From positions 1-28,374 of the forward strand of contig JACKAN010000025.1 in assembly GCA_020635055.1 (NCBI GenBank): DNA of 28,374 nucleotides, given 5' to 3'. This stretch comes from Pseudobdellovibrionaceae bacterium. Its GTDB lineage: Bacteria; Bdellovibrionota; Bdellovibrionia; Bdellovibrionales; UBA1609. Made by a program: the position numbers and the translations under genes. The first letter of the stretch is position 1, and every line of letters begins with the position of its first letter. The notes under the pieces were generated by a model that was not told the origin of the DNA, ran no database searches, and worked only from the letters and a program-made list of their open reading frames with translations. Below, in pieces: positions 1 to 7,969 of the stretch.

Positions 1-1
1 G

Positions 2-865
2 AGTTATTTAGATCTTACTAAGTCTGGTATTGTTATTTTTGTCTTATTGAGTGGCATTGTAGGCTATGCTTTCAGTTACCCAATTGGTCAGCATTTAGAT
101 TTTCAACAAGTTATTTTATTATTATTGGGTCTTTACTTTTTGAGCTCTGGAAGTTTTGTTCTGAACCAGGCTCAGGAATGGAAAATAGATCAAAAAATGC
201 CACGTACCAGTTTACGACCTATCCCCACGGGAAAAATTTCTGTTTGGCAGGCTTACTCATTGAGTATCATATTTATTTTTGCTGGCCTGTTTTTATTGTA
301 CTTGTTGACGCCACTGACTTCGCTTATGGGTTTTGCCACGGTAGTAATGTATAATGGATTTTACACACTCATTTGGAAACGAAAGTGGAATTTTGGTGCT
401 GTACCAGGTGCGATTCCTGGAGCTTTGCCTGTTGTAATTGGATACTCTGTGAACAGTTCCCAGCTATTGAGTACGGAATGCATTTATTTATTTCTAATTA
501 TGTTTTTATGGCAAATGCCTCATTTTTGGTGTTTAGCTATTAAGTTTAAAAATGATTATCAGGCGGGCGGAATTCCGGTTTTACCATTGGCCATTGGAGA
601 AGACAGAACCAAATTTCATATGGGACTTTACACTTTTGTTTATATTGGAGTGGCTTTGATTGCTCCTATTCTGACCCACTCCAGTTGGTTATTTTTATTA
701 TTGATTGTGCCATTTGCAATTAAAGTTCTTATTGAGTTCTTTAAATACTTTGAAAATAAAGCCACTGAGAAAAATTGGTTGCCATTTTTTTTGTGGATCA
801 ACCTAAGTATGTTGGTTTTTTTGGCAGCGCCAGTATTAGACAAATGGTTCTACTACCACTATTAA
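2..865 (+). CDS. ctaB: Protoheme IX farnesyltransferase (haem O synthase), 5' end outside window
   Basis: Integral membrane enzyme that adds a farnesyl group to haem b to make haem O, the precursor of haem A for cytochrome oxidase. The reading frame is open to the first bases of the window and translates there as family-like sequence (SYLDLTKSGIVIF), so the TTG at 47 is not the start and the gene is truncated by the window edge. The UbiA-family first Asp motif is visible as NQAQEWKIDQKMPRTSLRP, with the haem-O-synthase signatures MPHFWCLAIKFKNDY and GGIPVLP, between multiple hydrophobic helices. It converges on ctaA, which performs the next step of the pathway. A 16-bp inverted repeat follows immediately after the stop. 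The family call is secure; the missing N-terminus is probably a few tens of residues. Confidence 0.95.
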   Translation, partial: SYLDLTKSGIVIFVLLSGIVGYAFSYPIGQHLDFQQVILLLLGLYFLSSGSFVLNQAQEWKIDQKMPRTSLRPIPTGKISVWQAYSLSIIFIFAGLFLLYLLTPLTSLMGFATVVMYNGFYTLIWKRKWNFGAVPGAIPGALPVVIGYSVNSSQLLSTECIYLFLIMFLWQMPHFWCLAIKFKNDYQAGGIPVLPLAIGEDRTKFHMGLYTFVYIGVALIAPILTHSSWLFLLLIVPFAIKVLIEFFKYFENKATEKNWLPFFLWINLSMLVFLAAPVLDKWFYYHY

Positions 866-937
866 AACAAACATAAAGCTTAAATCTCTGCGTTGCTTCC
901 TTGTCGCACCTTGATCTTTAGGCTTTATGTTTGTTTT
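864..937. terminator. Long inverted repeat, probable bidirectional terminator
   Basis: A perfect 16-bp inverted repeat, AAAACAAACATAAAGC at 864-879 and its complement GCTTTATGTTTGTTTT at 922-937, is separated by 42 nt. It begins at the last base of the ctaB stop codon and lies between convergent ctaB and ctaA. The A-rich outer end of one arm gives a U-rich 3' tail on either strand, which suits a shared terminator. The 42-nt loop is longer than usual. Confidence 0.55.
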
Positions 938-994
938 ATGAGAGTCAATCAAGCTGAAGAAGTTTAAATTCAAATCTGACTATTTACTTAAAAT

Positions 995-1933
995 TTAACT
1001 TTGTATAAGTTGATTTTTTGAGGAGAGTTGGATGGCTCTGCTAAAGCACAGAACAATGGCTGTCCAAATGAAATAAGCCCAACTGAGATGAAGTAGTTTT
1101 AAAAACACAGGAGACAGTAAAAATAAAGTTGAATAACCTAAGCCAAGACCAGAAGTAATGAGACCCATTAAAACTGAGGTTCTAAATTTCATAAAATCAT
1201 CGTTAACCCTCTTATAGATAGTATAAATAAGTGCTATTAAAAAAAAGCCAATAAATGTTGCGGATAATGGATGAGTAATACGAATTCTAACTAAAAAGTG
1301 ACTGCTTTGAGAGAAATCAGCCAGAACACCAGACAAAAGAGACTCAGAGGGAAAAAGTGTAGTAGAGAGTGCAGCGATTCCTCCGCTACAACCCAGAAAC
1401 AAAAACAAGCTAACAATAGCCAGAAATTGATAATTATTTTTTTTCTCTAAGGGTTGAATTTTATATTTTTCTTCCCTAGCCCAATCGTAAAGTAAGACCA
1501 AACTTGCCACTAAGAATAAGCTATTAACTAAGTGTACTGTTATAGTAAGTGCCCTTTCCACAGAATCATTGGAACCTACAAGTCCGGCCAAAACTAATCT
1601 TGCACCCAGTAAAGCTTCGGTGATAGTTAGAATCCCACTGGCAATGGCAAATTTGCGGATGATGTGACCTTTATTAAAAGAACGAAAGGCTAAAAATATT
1701 AATATCAAAATCAAAATACCATAAAGCCCAGAGGTTAATCGATGTCCGTATTCAATCCACATGGGAAGGTTCTTTTCCGCAGGGATTATGGAATTTTGAC
1801 ATAAAGGCCAAGATTTTCCACATCCGTCGCCAGAATTGCTAATACGAACAAATGCACCCCATAAAATCACAATCAGACTATAAGTAACCATTGCGGCAGA
1901 AAATTTTTGAAATTTTAAATCACTGATTTTCAT
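995..1933 (-). CDS. ctaA: Haem A synthase (CtaA/COX15 family)
   Basis: Membrane monooxygenase that oxidises the C8 methyl of haem O to a formyl group, giving haem A. The 312-residue protein has about eight hydrophobic helices in two four-helix halves. The four haem-ligand histidines are in place: H64 in the EYGHR motif, H134, H221 (THPLSA) and H282 (LLHLSW). The extracellular cysteine pair C38/C45 (GCGKSWPLC) is present, as in Bacillus-type CtaA. The frame is open upstream to 2038, but that extension is hydrophilic and overlaps maiA, so ATG 1933 (MKISDLKF) is chosen. No strong Shine-Dalgarno is visible. It lies 52 nt downstream of maiA on the same strand and may be co-transcribed with it. Confidence 0.93.
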   Translation of the reverse strand: MKISDLKFQKFSAAMVTYSLIVILWGAFVRISNSGDGCGKSWPLCQNSIIPAEKNLPMWIEYGHRLTSGLYGILILILIFLAFRSFNKGHIIRKFAIASGILTITEALLGARLVLAGLVGSNDSVERALTITVHLVNSLFLVASLVLLYDWAREEKYKIQPLEKKNNYQFLAIVSLFLFLGCSGGIAALSTTLFPSESLLSGVLADFSQSSHFLVRIRITHPLSATFIGFFLIALIYTIYKRVNDDFMKFRTSVLMGLITSGLGLGYSTLFLLSPVFLKLLHLSWAYFIWTAIVLCFSRAIQLSSKNQLIQS

Positions 1934-1985
1934 TAGTTTGTGTTCATACCATATAAATAGACGAGGGGATACCCTAATCCTTTTC

Positions 1986-2642
1986 TTATTCGTTGGGAGT
2001 GTCAGGTTGGACGCCCGGATAGGCATTCCTGAAGGCATCTAATTGTAAACAATCTTGATCCACTCGTTCTATAAGTGGAAACAAGCTCATGTCGATTCCA
2101 AATCGTTTAGCATTATAGACCTGTGGGCAGAGAAACATATCCGCGGCTGTAATTTCATTGCCGAAACTAAATTTTCCAGATGTACTTTGCAAAAGATTTT
2201 CAAGAGCTTGAAAACCTCTAACAATCCAATATGCAGCCCACTTGAGCTTCCCCTCTTGATCCACCTTGTATTCTCTTTCTAATTTTCTAAGGACTTTTAA
2301 ATTCTGAATAGGGTGAATGCCAGCGTTGATATGTTCACAGAATTCAATAATTTTTGCTTTTTTATAAATGTCTTTGGGAAATAATAAAGGTCTCTCAGGA
2401 AAGATATCATCTAGATAATTAAATATGGCCATAGATTGGCTTATCTTGTGTTCTCCATAAACTAAACAAGGAACCTCGCCCATGGGATTCAACTCCCTGA
2501 ATTCAGGAGAGTTTTGTTCGCCTTTATTCTTGATAAGATGTACCGATTTATACTCGTACGGAATACTTTTATAGTTTAATGCGATTCGAACACGGTAAGA
2601 TGCTGAGCTGCGATAATAACTGTAGAGTTGTACCTTTGACAT
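1986..2642 (-). CDS. maiA: Maleylacetoacetate isomerase (zeta-class glutathione transferase)
   Basis: Glutathione-dependent cytosolic enzyme converting maleylacetoacetate to fumarylacetoacetate in tyrosine/homogentisate breakdown. At 218 residues it has the usual zeta-GST length. The N-terminal thioredoxin-like domain carries the signature RSSASYRVRIAL at residues 11-22, with the serines that bind and activate glutathione, plus NPMGEVPCLV and SQSMAIFNYLD. The helical C-terminal domain ends with the typical AYPGVQPDTP tail. It is divergent from fumarylacetoacetase (108 nt apart), the next enzyme of the pathway, which supports the specific assignment over a generic GST. Confidence 0.9.
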   Translation of the reverse strand: MSKVQLYSYYRSSASYRVRIALNYKSIPYEYKSVHLIKNKGEQNSPEFRELNPMGEVPCLVYGEHKISQSMAIFNYLDDIFPERPLLFPKDIYKKAKIIEFCEHINAGIHPIQNLKVLRKLEREYKVDQEGKLKWAAYWIVRGFQALENLLQSTSGKFSFGNEITAADMFLCPQVYNAKRFGIDMSLFPLIERVDQDCLQLDAFRNAYPGVQPDTPNE

Positions 2643-2750
2643 AACAATATTGTCCAGACATTGGGTTAAGAAGTCAATAAGATGAGCAGTCAGTTGAGCC
2701 AGTGATTGAGTGATGGTAAGAGTTAAGAGAATTAAAAAGGGGAAATCTCG

Positions 2751-3731
2751 ATGAAACTAGGAAGTTTAAAATCAAACTCTTCAAGAGATGGTGAATTAAT
2801 AGTTGTTTCAAAGAATAATAAAATAGCTGTTAAAGTTCCTGATATAGCTCCTAACCTAAGAGTAGCTATTGAAAACTGGGAGCAAAGTTATCCACAATTA
2901 GAAAGAACTTATCTACAACTTAATAAAAACGAAATTGCTGGGGCTTTTGATATTGATACAGAAAAATTGCATTCCCCACTACCACGCACTTTTCAATGGG
3001 CTGATGGTTCCGCTTTTATTCATCATATAAAATTGGTGAGAATGGCAAGAAATTCTCCACTTCCCGAAACTCTTACAACCGTGCCATTGATGTATCAAGG
3101 TGGAGGAGATGATTTTTTAGCACCCACGGATGACATCCCTCAAATTGATTTTAATCATGGAACCGACTTTGAAGGAGAAGTGGGAGTTATTACTGGAGAT
3201 GTTCCCATGGGAATTTCTCCCCAAGAGGCATTAAAATACATTCGTTTATTTGTTTTAATAAATGATGTATCTTTAAGGGGCTTAATTCCCGAAGAACTCA
3301 AGCAAGGATTTGGTTTTTTTCATGGCAAACCTTCTACCGCTTTTGCACCTTTTGCCGTAACTGCCGATGAATTAAATGGTGCATGGAAAGATGGGAGGAT
3401 TCATCTTGCTTTGAATGTAAAATTAAATGGTGAGTTTTTTGGCAATGCCGATGCTGGGCAAATGCACTTTCACTTTGGTCAACTGATTGCTCATGCAGCA
3501 AAAACTAGAAACTTAAAAGCAGGCTGCATTATTGGCAGCGGAACTGTTTCCAACGAAGATATGGCTCGTGGGAGCAGTTGTTTGGCTGAAAAAAGAATGT
3601 TGGAGCAGATCCACGAAGGCCAGGTAAAAACTCCATTTATGAAGGTTGGTGATGTTGTAGAGATGGAAATAAATACACCTGATGGAAAATGCATTTTTGG
3701 TAAAATTAAACAAAAGGTGATTAAAGCTTAG
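2751..3731 (+). CDS. fahA: Fumarylacetoacetase (FAH-family hydrolase)
   Basis: Hydrolyses fumarylacetoacetate to fumarate and acetoacetate, the last step of tyrosine catabolism. The 326-residue protein has the FAH fold landmarks: RTFQWADGSAF near residue 79, the metal-binding acidic pair in DFEGEV (E141 and E143), ND at 171-172, a GKPSTAFAPFAVT stretch, and the C-terminal GSGTVSNEDMARGSSCLAEKR segment. An AGGGGA ribosome site precedes ATG 2751. The divergent maiA neighbour supports this substrate rather than another FAH-superfamily activity. The pathway use is inference; upstream enzymes are not in the window. Confidence 0.88.
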   Translation: MKLGSLKSNSSRDGELIVVSKNNKIAVKVPDIAPNLRVAIENWEQSYPQLERTYLQLNKNEIAGAFDIDTEKLHSPLPRTFQWADGSAFIHHIKLVRMARNSPLPETLTTVPLMYQGGGDDFLAPTDDIPQIDFNHGTDFEGEVGVITGDVPMGISPQEALKYIRLFVLINDVSLRGLIPEELKQGFGFFHGKPSTAFAPFAVTADELNGAWKDGRIHLALNVKLNGEFFGNADAGQMHFHFGQLIAHAAKTRNLKAGCIIGSGTVSNEDMARGSSCLAEKRMLEQIHEGQVKTPFMKVGDVVEMEINTPDGKCIFGKIKQKVIKA

Positions 3732-3756
3732 ACTTGCACAGTCACTCGGTGGGTAT

Positions 3757-4038
3757 TTAACTAATAAATAAAAGCCAACTGGTTGTAGTATTGAGTATTC
3801 TTAAAGGCACAATGATACTATCTAAAAAACGCATATGTTTTAAATATTTTTTATGTCCATTTTTGAGTTTAATTCCAAAAAAAGTAGCAAAGCCATAACC
3901 AATCACCGTCGCAATGGCTATAGGAACATGGACGAGTAGCATTCCATGGAGATTTCCAGTAACCACTGTTCCCAAGGCATTTCTCTTAAAAACGAGGACA
4001 ATAACTAAGGCTACATCGATAATCATGGCTGTAGACAT
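3757..4038 (-). CDS. Small membrane protein, DUF420/CtaM-like, possibly N-terminally truncated
   Basis: A 93-residue protein with three hydrophobic segments and conserved-looking histidines (LHGMLLVHVPIAI, NGHKKYLKHMR). The pattern resembles the C-terminal two thirds of DUF420 (YozB/CtaM) proteins, which assist cytochrome oxidase assembly. Nearby ctaA and ctaB fit that role. In-frame sequence upstream of ATG 4038 (DFGYIRTKTHIQL) looks like the family's His-containing loop, but a stop at 4084-4086 blocks any longer form and no hydrophobic first helix is visible further up. It may be a decayed or shortened gene. The family call is an impression from the sequence and is uncertain. Confidence 0.5.
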   Translation of the reverse strand: MSTAMIIDVALVIVLVFKRNALGTVVTGNLHGMLLVHVPIAIATVIGYGFATFFGIKLKNGHKKYLKHMRFLDSIIVPLRILNTTTSWLLFIS

Positions 4039-4204
4039 AAGTTGAATATGGGTTTTAGTTCTTATGTACCCGAAATCAGCCGATTAAAAAAATATTAAGA
4101 CGGACTACTTACGACATTGGGGGCTAGTTTTAGAGTCTCTGATATCATTGAGTATCCCTTCACCATGGTCATCAGCTTTAATTTTTTGTTGCCGAAGAGT
4201 CCAG

Positions 4205-5074
4205 TTACTTGAGGTCTTCGAGTACGTGAAAAATTAACAGGTAGTCTGTGTTAACTTTACTCTTACCATCGGTGAGTATTTTTTGTAAAGTGTCGGCTAA
4301 TACAGTCGAGATTTCTACCTGCTTATCTTCTTTGTAATTCCATTCGTAAGTTATAATAGTTCGTGTTAATATTTCAGTTTCGGTGTCTGGTTTTTCACAT
4401 TCTTCTCTTTCTTTTTCTACACGGAAGGAAACAAATTGCATTTGGTCATCGCCAATAAGTCTAAAAATATACAGTTCTCTTTTGTCTTGAGATTTTAAAA
4501 CTAATTGTATTTCACTAGATTCATCTGCAACTATTTCGTACTCTCTTTGGATGGAATCTCCATCAAAAAATTTAGCCTCTAATTTTAGACAATCTTTCTG
4601 CGACTTTTCTATTATATTAAAAGGAGCCAAAGTGCTGGGCACTTTAGTAATAATATTCTTAGCGTAATCCACTTCGATAAATGGTAACTGCAAAGAGGGA
4701 TCACCATTTATTTTTTCAATAACCAAGTTAGTTTGTGCCCAAGCTGGTTGGGACATAGTGTTTTGATTACTACTAATTAGTGTTTTGTCTTCTAATACAC
4801 GTAGATCACTAGTATACACACGTAGATCAGCTTGTTTTAATTCCATAAGTTTTTTGTTAATTAGATCATCTAAATCTATACACTTCTTTTTAGTAGATAT
4901 ATTTGTTTTAAAGGTAGGTTTAATTGTAGAACCGACTTTTTCACTTCCTCCATTGCCACTTTTTGCACTTGCATTTCGAATAGGAGTCCTATTGCCAGTG
5001 CTTTTTCCGCAAGCAGATAAAAATAAAAAAGAGGATAAAGATGTTAGTGTAAGTAACCAAAAAAAACCTTTCAT
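4205..5074 (-). CDS. Lipoprotein of unknown function
   Basis: A 289-residue protein with a type II signal peptide: positively charged MKG start, hydrophobic core, and lipobox LSAC with the lipidated cysteine at residue 22. A short low-complexity Ser/Gly/Asn/Lys linker follows (residues 23-50), then a mostly hydrophilic, beta-rich-looking domain with no motif I recognise. A clear AGGAG ribosome site lies upstream of ATG 5074. It appears to be a single-gene unit. Envelope location is well supported; function is unknown. Confidence 0.8.
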   Translation of the reverse strand: MKGFFWLLTLTSLSSFLFLSACGKSTGNRTPIRNASAKSGNGGSEKVGSTIKPTFKTNISTKKKCIDLDDLINKKLMELKQADLRVYTSDLRVLEDKTLISSNQNTMSQPAWAQTNLVIEKINGDPSLQLPFIEVDYAKNIITKVPSTLAPFNIIEKSQKDCLKLEAKFFDGDSIQREYEIVADESSEIQLVLKSQDKRELYIFRLIGDDQMQFVSFRVEKEREECEKPDTETEILTRTIITYEWNYKEDKQVEISTVLADTLQKILTDGKSKVNTDYLLIFHVLEDLK

Positions 5075-5078
5075 ATAA

Positions 5079-5538
5079 ACTCCTATAGCTAGAATTTAAA
5101 AAGTAGCAATCCGCGTGCCTATTTAACATGAAAAAACATGAATAAATATCAATTATATTAAGTAGTTAACTATGGAGCCCCAGTTTTATGGTGTTATAAA
5201 ATCAGGAAAAGGCCCTTATTTGTCATTTTGGTACATTGGTTCAAACCGAAACAAAATAGCTAACAGGTTTCACACGGTTAATGAGCCAACCTGCCTCGAA
5301 CATAGTCAGGAAAATCCAGACAAAATCCAGAAAAAAACCGCCCAAGGCTCTGTAATGTTGAAGCCATACCTCCAGGCTAACCGTTTGGAATCATTAGTAT
5401 TGGAATTTCAGTAACATGGGTTCGCTTGGTTCGCTCCCGAATGGGAATAATGGCGGAGTCGGTGGAACCCGCCTTCATTCGGTAACTTAGGTTGCTAACC
5501 AGAATCGGTCAGGCAAACACTCTGTAACGGATCAAAAC
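5079..5538. other. Gene-poor stretch, relatively GC-rich in its right half
   Basis: No convincing gene. An 80-codon open frame at 5172-5414 (+) has no good ribosome site and a composition unlike its neighbours, so I do not call it. The right half holds a tandem GGTTCGCTT/GGTTCGCTC repeat (5420-5437) and a nested inverted repeat listed separately. The base composition is visibly less AT-rich than the flanks, which suggests imported or repetitive DNA. Confidence 0.5.
5437..5482. repeat. Nested inverted repeat (stem within stem)
   Basis: The outer arms CCGAATG (5437-5443) and CATTCGG (5476-5482) are perfect complements. Inside them GGCGG (5452-5456) and CCGCC (5469-5473) form an inner stem. A small GGTT-GCT-AACC hairpin lies just to the right, near 5490. 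The element is 65 nt past the end of the minus-strand PDZ gene and could act as a terminator for that operon, or be a REP-like dispersed element. There is no T-run next to the stem. Confidence 0.45.
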
Positions 5539-5546
5539 TCAATTTT

Positions 5547-5939
5547 CTATCTTTTTAGGATAAAACTAAGTGTTTGGTCACCCCTTTCAATCAGAAGACC
5601 TACACGAGTTCCAATTTTGCCCCGGATAATAGATACTACATCTACCAATGTCATATTTGCCGTAGATATATACCCATCACCTGGTTGTAATGTCTCGTTG
5701 ACCGCAACTACAAGATCACCTTGTTGGATTCTCCCGTCTCGGTAGGCAGAGCCGTCTTTAACAACATCTTTAATAAGAAGTATAGAGTCTATTTTTTCAA
5801 GGACTATTCCAACACCTACAATTTGCTGTTGCATTTCAAGACGTGAAGAGTCGTTAGTAAGATATTCTCCATGGTTTGCAAAGGCGTTAATGGCGAATAA
5901 AGCTGCTAAAGTGACAATAACTCCTAATATCTGTTTCAT
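5547..5939 (-). CDS. Exported PDZ-domain protein
   Basis: A 130-residue protein with an N-terminal signal peptide (MKQILGVIVTLAALFAINAFA) and a single PDZ domain filling the rest. The segment GVGIVLEKIDSILLIKDVV, then GSAYRDGRIQQGDLVVAVNE and VVSIIRGKIGTRVGLLIER, is the layout of the PDZ domains in C-terminal processing peptidases. No protease domain follows. ATG 5939 is chosen because GGGGGG sits just upstream; the frame also opens at TTG 5951 without advantage. It lies 12 nt after the preceding exported-protein gene, so the two form an operon under the BlaI-type operator at 6379-6394. A free periplasmic PDZ protein could present substrates or bind exposed C-termini. Confidence 0.82.
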   Translation of the reverse strand: MKQILGVIVTLAALFAINAFANHGEYLTNDSSRLEMQQQIVGVGIVLEKIDSILLIKDVVKDGSAYRDGRIQQGDLVVAVNETLQPGDGYISTANMTLVDVVSIIRGKIGTRVGLLIERGDQTLSFILKR

Positions 5940-5951
5940 TTTTCCCCCCAA

Positions 5952-6365
5952 CTATTTTAAGTAAGACTCTAAAACCAAATTGATTGCATTCGCAGGGCCT
6001 CCATTTGAGCCAGAACTTGCTTCCGCAGAAAAGCTGCCAGTTGTTATATCACTAATTGGTTTGTAGGTGGCTCCATCTAGACTCATCAGAACATCATTGC
6101 CTTTCAATTTAAGCCAGAAATCTCTTTTCACTTCAACATAGCTTGTGCCTACTTGTACAGTTTCAAGAAAATCACCCTTGGAAGAAAAGGCTACAGGCAA
6201 CTCATCCCCCTGGCGAAACTCTACAATCAGTTCCGAACTCATACCGGCTGTAAGTTTCGCCCACAGGTCCGAGTTCATCTCAGTAGCCTGAATTGTTATT
6301 GCATTGGCATTTCCTCCGATGCAGAGACTCACGGCAAGAACCATCATTTGAATTTTTGCTATCAT
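5952..6365 (-). CDS. Small exported protein of unknown function
   Basis: A 137-residue protein with a clear Sec signal peptide (cleavage probably after NANA, residue 22). The mature part is beta-strand-like, with charged segments (ELIVEFRQGDELPVAFSSKG, YVEVKRDFWLKLKG) and a Ser/Gly-rich patch near residue 115. I recognise no family. The ribosome site AAGGAGT is 7 nt from ATG 6365. A perfect TACTAC-N4-GTAGTA palindrome ends 13 nt upstream of the start, so expression is probably repressed by the BlaI-type regulator encoded upstream. It is the first gene of the pair with the PDZ protein. Confidence 0.8.
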   Translation of the reverse strand: MIAKIQMMVLAVSLCIGGNANAITIQATEMNSDLWAKLTAGMSSELIVEFRQGDELPVAFSSKGDFLETVQVGTSYVEVKRDFWLKLKGNDVLMSLDGATYKPISDITTGSFSAEASSGSNGGPANAINLVLESYLK

Positions 6366-6378
6366 GTCACACTCCTTC

Positions 6379-6394
6379 TACTACATTTGTAGTA
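6379..6394. promoter_or_regulatory. BlaI-type operator upstream of the exported-protein/PDZ operon
   Basis: The palindrome TACTACATTTGTAGTA contains the TACA-N2-TGTA core known for BlaI/MecI operators. It has the same 6-4-6 architecture as the site at 7946-7961 and also ends 13 nt before the start codon. The promoter it controls must lie in the last codons of the M56 gene; TAAAAT just upstream is a possible -10. Confidence 0.75.
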
Positions 6395-6416
6395 ATTTTA
6401 GTTAATAAAAATTCCA

Positions 6417-7541
6417 TCATTGGAATCCTAAAACACTTAGTAATTGGTTGAACCACTCTGGGTTCTTGATGTCTGCCATAGTATGATTGCCCCCAATAGT
6501 TGCAAACATTACCGCAGAGGCGATCCAAAAAGAGAAGCCAAATCGAACCCATTTATATTGCCAGCCAAATCTCGGCGACCTCTCTGCGGAATCACTAATC
6601 AACCGTTCTACTCTCATTTTGAGCAGTGATTTCTCTCGAAAAAAGGCTGAATACAAAATAAACTTTTCACTGGTCTCTGGAATTTCTTTGAGGGTTATCA
6701 GTGCAGATGCCAAGGCCTCAGGTTTTGCCCCATTAACTGTAGCCCACTGATCTGTCACAACTTCCCGAAGACGATCAATCTTTCGGCTTAGCCATCTATA
6801 GCCTGGGACAAACCAAAAGAGATCACCAAGAATTTGTATTGCCATAGTGGCAGGCAAATCGAATTGACGAATGTGACCCAATTCATGCTTCAATACAGCT
6901 TCGAGTTCATCATTGTTTAATTTTTCAAAACTGTCTGAAGGAATACATATATATGGTTTTACGATTCCACCGGTGAATTGTGTGCCCGAAAATAATTTAG
7001 AGACATATATATCCACTTCACGAAATCCCACTTTCTCAGCCCTGAACTGTTCTTCAAGCGATCTGTCTGACTTTCTTTTTCTTTCAAATTTAATGGCGTT
7101 CCACAAACGAATGCACAGTAAAGTAAGCGATACTGCTACCACTCCAGTCAAAATTATTAACGGCAATTCGCTCCCATACTCTCTATTTAGCCAAATTGTC
7201 AGGTAATCACCAACACTTGAAGCGAACTCTTTGCCTTCAGTATTACGCACAGAAAAAATAACATTTAATGTTGGTCCCCATTCGCTAAATCCTGCCCCCA
7301 CTTGAAGTAATTGGTGCTTAGGGGGAAGTGAAAAAGGATCCAGGTCTGCTAACAAAACTGAATTGGCAGGAATGCCACGCACACAATCATAAATTATTTT
7401 TACAAAAGGAAGAGACAAAAGAAAAAGTCGCCAAGGACCAGTTGGCACCCTAAACAGCCAAATAAAAAAACCAACGACTACGAGCCCACAAAATAATGAA
7501 AATATAGAGTTTGTTAATAAGTTAAAAAATATGGCGGTCAC
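6417..7541 (-). CDS. M56-family (BlaR1/MecR1-like) membrane metalloprotease
   Basis: Integral membrane zinc protease of the family that inactivates BlaI repressors after a signal. The 374 residues show hydrophobic helices near 8-30, 38-52 and 126-148, the zinc motif HELGH at 219-223, the downstream REVVTD (E260, D264), and a last helix near 332-350. Unlike BlaR1 it has no C-terminal penicillin-binding sensor domain; only about 24 residues follow the last helix. It therefore must sense through its loop at about 55-125 or through a partner. Its start codon overlaps the blaI-like stop by 4 nt (ATGA type), giving translational coupling. The downstream BlaI-box operon encoding a PDZ protein could supply the partner. 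Confidence 0.9.
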   Translation of the reverse strand: MTAIFFNLLTNSIFSLFCGLVVVGFFIWLFRVPTGPWRLFLLSLPFVKIIYDCVRGIPANSVLLADLDPFSLPPKHQLLQVGAGFSEWGPTLNVIFSVRNTEGKEFASSVGDYLTIWLNREYGSELPLIILTGVVAVSLTLLCIRLWNAIKFERKRKSDRSLEEQFRAEKVGFREVDIYVSKLFSGTQFTGGIVKPYICIPSDSFEKLNNDELEAVLKHELGHIRQFDLPATMAIQILGDLFWFVPGYRWLSRKIDRLREVVTDQWATVNGAKPEALASALITLKEIPETSEKFILYSAFFREKSLLKMRVERLISDSAERSPRFGWQYKWVRFGFSFWIASAVMFATIGGNHTMADIKNPEWFNQLLSVLGFQ

Positions 7542-7933
7542 TTTTTAGCCTTCTTTAACTTTTCGTCAACAGCGCGTTTTAATTCTTCGAGTTCTGCTTT
7601 AGACAAAGCGTCGTCAGAATCCAATAGTCCAAGAATTGGTTTTAGTTTCTCCGAACCAAACAAAGATGTCTTTACTCGTTCTAGAATTTTTGCGGGAGAT
7701 GAATCTTTTTTTTTCACAACTGTATAAAGATACTGCCGTCCCTCTTTCTTGCGTTTAACAAGGCCCTTATTGTATAGCCGAACCAAAACAGTCATCACTG
7801 TTGTATAAGCTAATTCTTGACCGCCACTTTTAAGGCTTTGCTGGATTTCGTTAACCGATGAATCGGCATTTGCGCCTACTACACCGAGGACTTGCATTTC
7901 TAATGGACCGACTTCAGGTAATTTCTTTGACAT
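7538..7933 (-). CDS. BlaI/MecI/CopY-family transcriptional repressor
   Basis: A winged-helix repressor of about 131 residues: LPEVGPLEMQVLGVV, then NEIQQSL and AYTTVMTVLVRLYNKGLVKRKKEGRQYLY, the recognition helix and wing of the family, followed by a dimerisation helix ending in a Lys-rich tail. ATG 7933 is chosen; the frame reaches TTG 7969, but that lies inside the promoter/operator. Two operator palindromes sit just upstream, so the gene is almost certainly autoregulated. There is no Shine-Dalgarno. The promoter position predicts a leaderless or nearly leaderless mRNA. The product is paired with the overlapping M56 protease gene, the usual BlaI partner. Confidence 0.9.
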   Translation of the reverse strand: MSKKLPEVGPLEMQVLGVVGANADSSVNEIQQSLKSGGQELAYTTVMTVLVRLYNKGLVKRKKEGRQYLYTVVKKKDSSPAKILERVKTSLFGSEKLKPILGLLDSDDALSKAELEELKRAVDEKLKKAKK

Positions 7934-7941
7934 GGGCACAC

Positions 7942-7969
7942 TATCTACTACCCCCGTAGTATTTGTCAA
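7942..7969 (-). promoter_or_regulatory. Promoter of the blaI-like/M56 operon
   Basis: On the minus strand a perfect -35 TTGACA (complement of 7964-7969) is followed after 16 nt by TAGATA (complement of 7942-7947). Transcription would start near 7934-7936, within about three bases of ATG 7933. The spacer is almost filled by the operator at 7946-7961. Confidence 0.65.
7946..7961. promoter_or_regulatory. BlaI-type operator O1 of the repressor operon
   Basis: TACTACCCCCGTAGTA, with perfect 6-bp arms and a 4-bp spacer. It sits between the -35 and -10 of the repressor promoter, so binding would block RNA polymerase. Confidence 0.75.

Noticed and set aside
3491..3713. Two minus-strand frames within the fumarylacetoacetase gene
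   Set aside because: The plus-strand protein is a clear family member with all motifs; the opposite frames have no support.
5172..5414. 80-codon plus-strand frame
   Set aside because: No ribosome site, no domain or signal peptide, composition unlike neighbouring genes; listed only as part of the gene-poor stretch.
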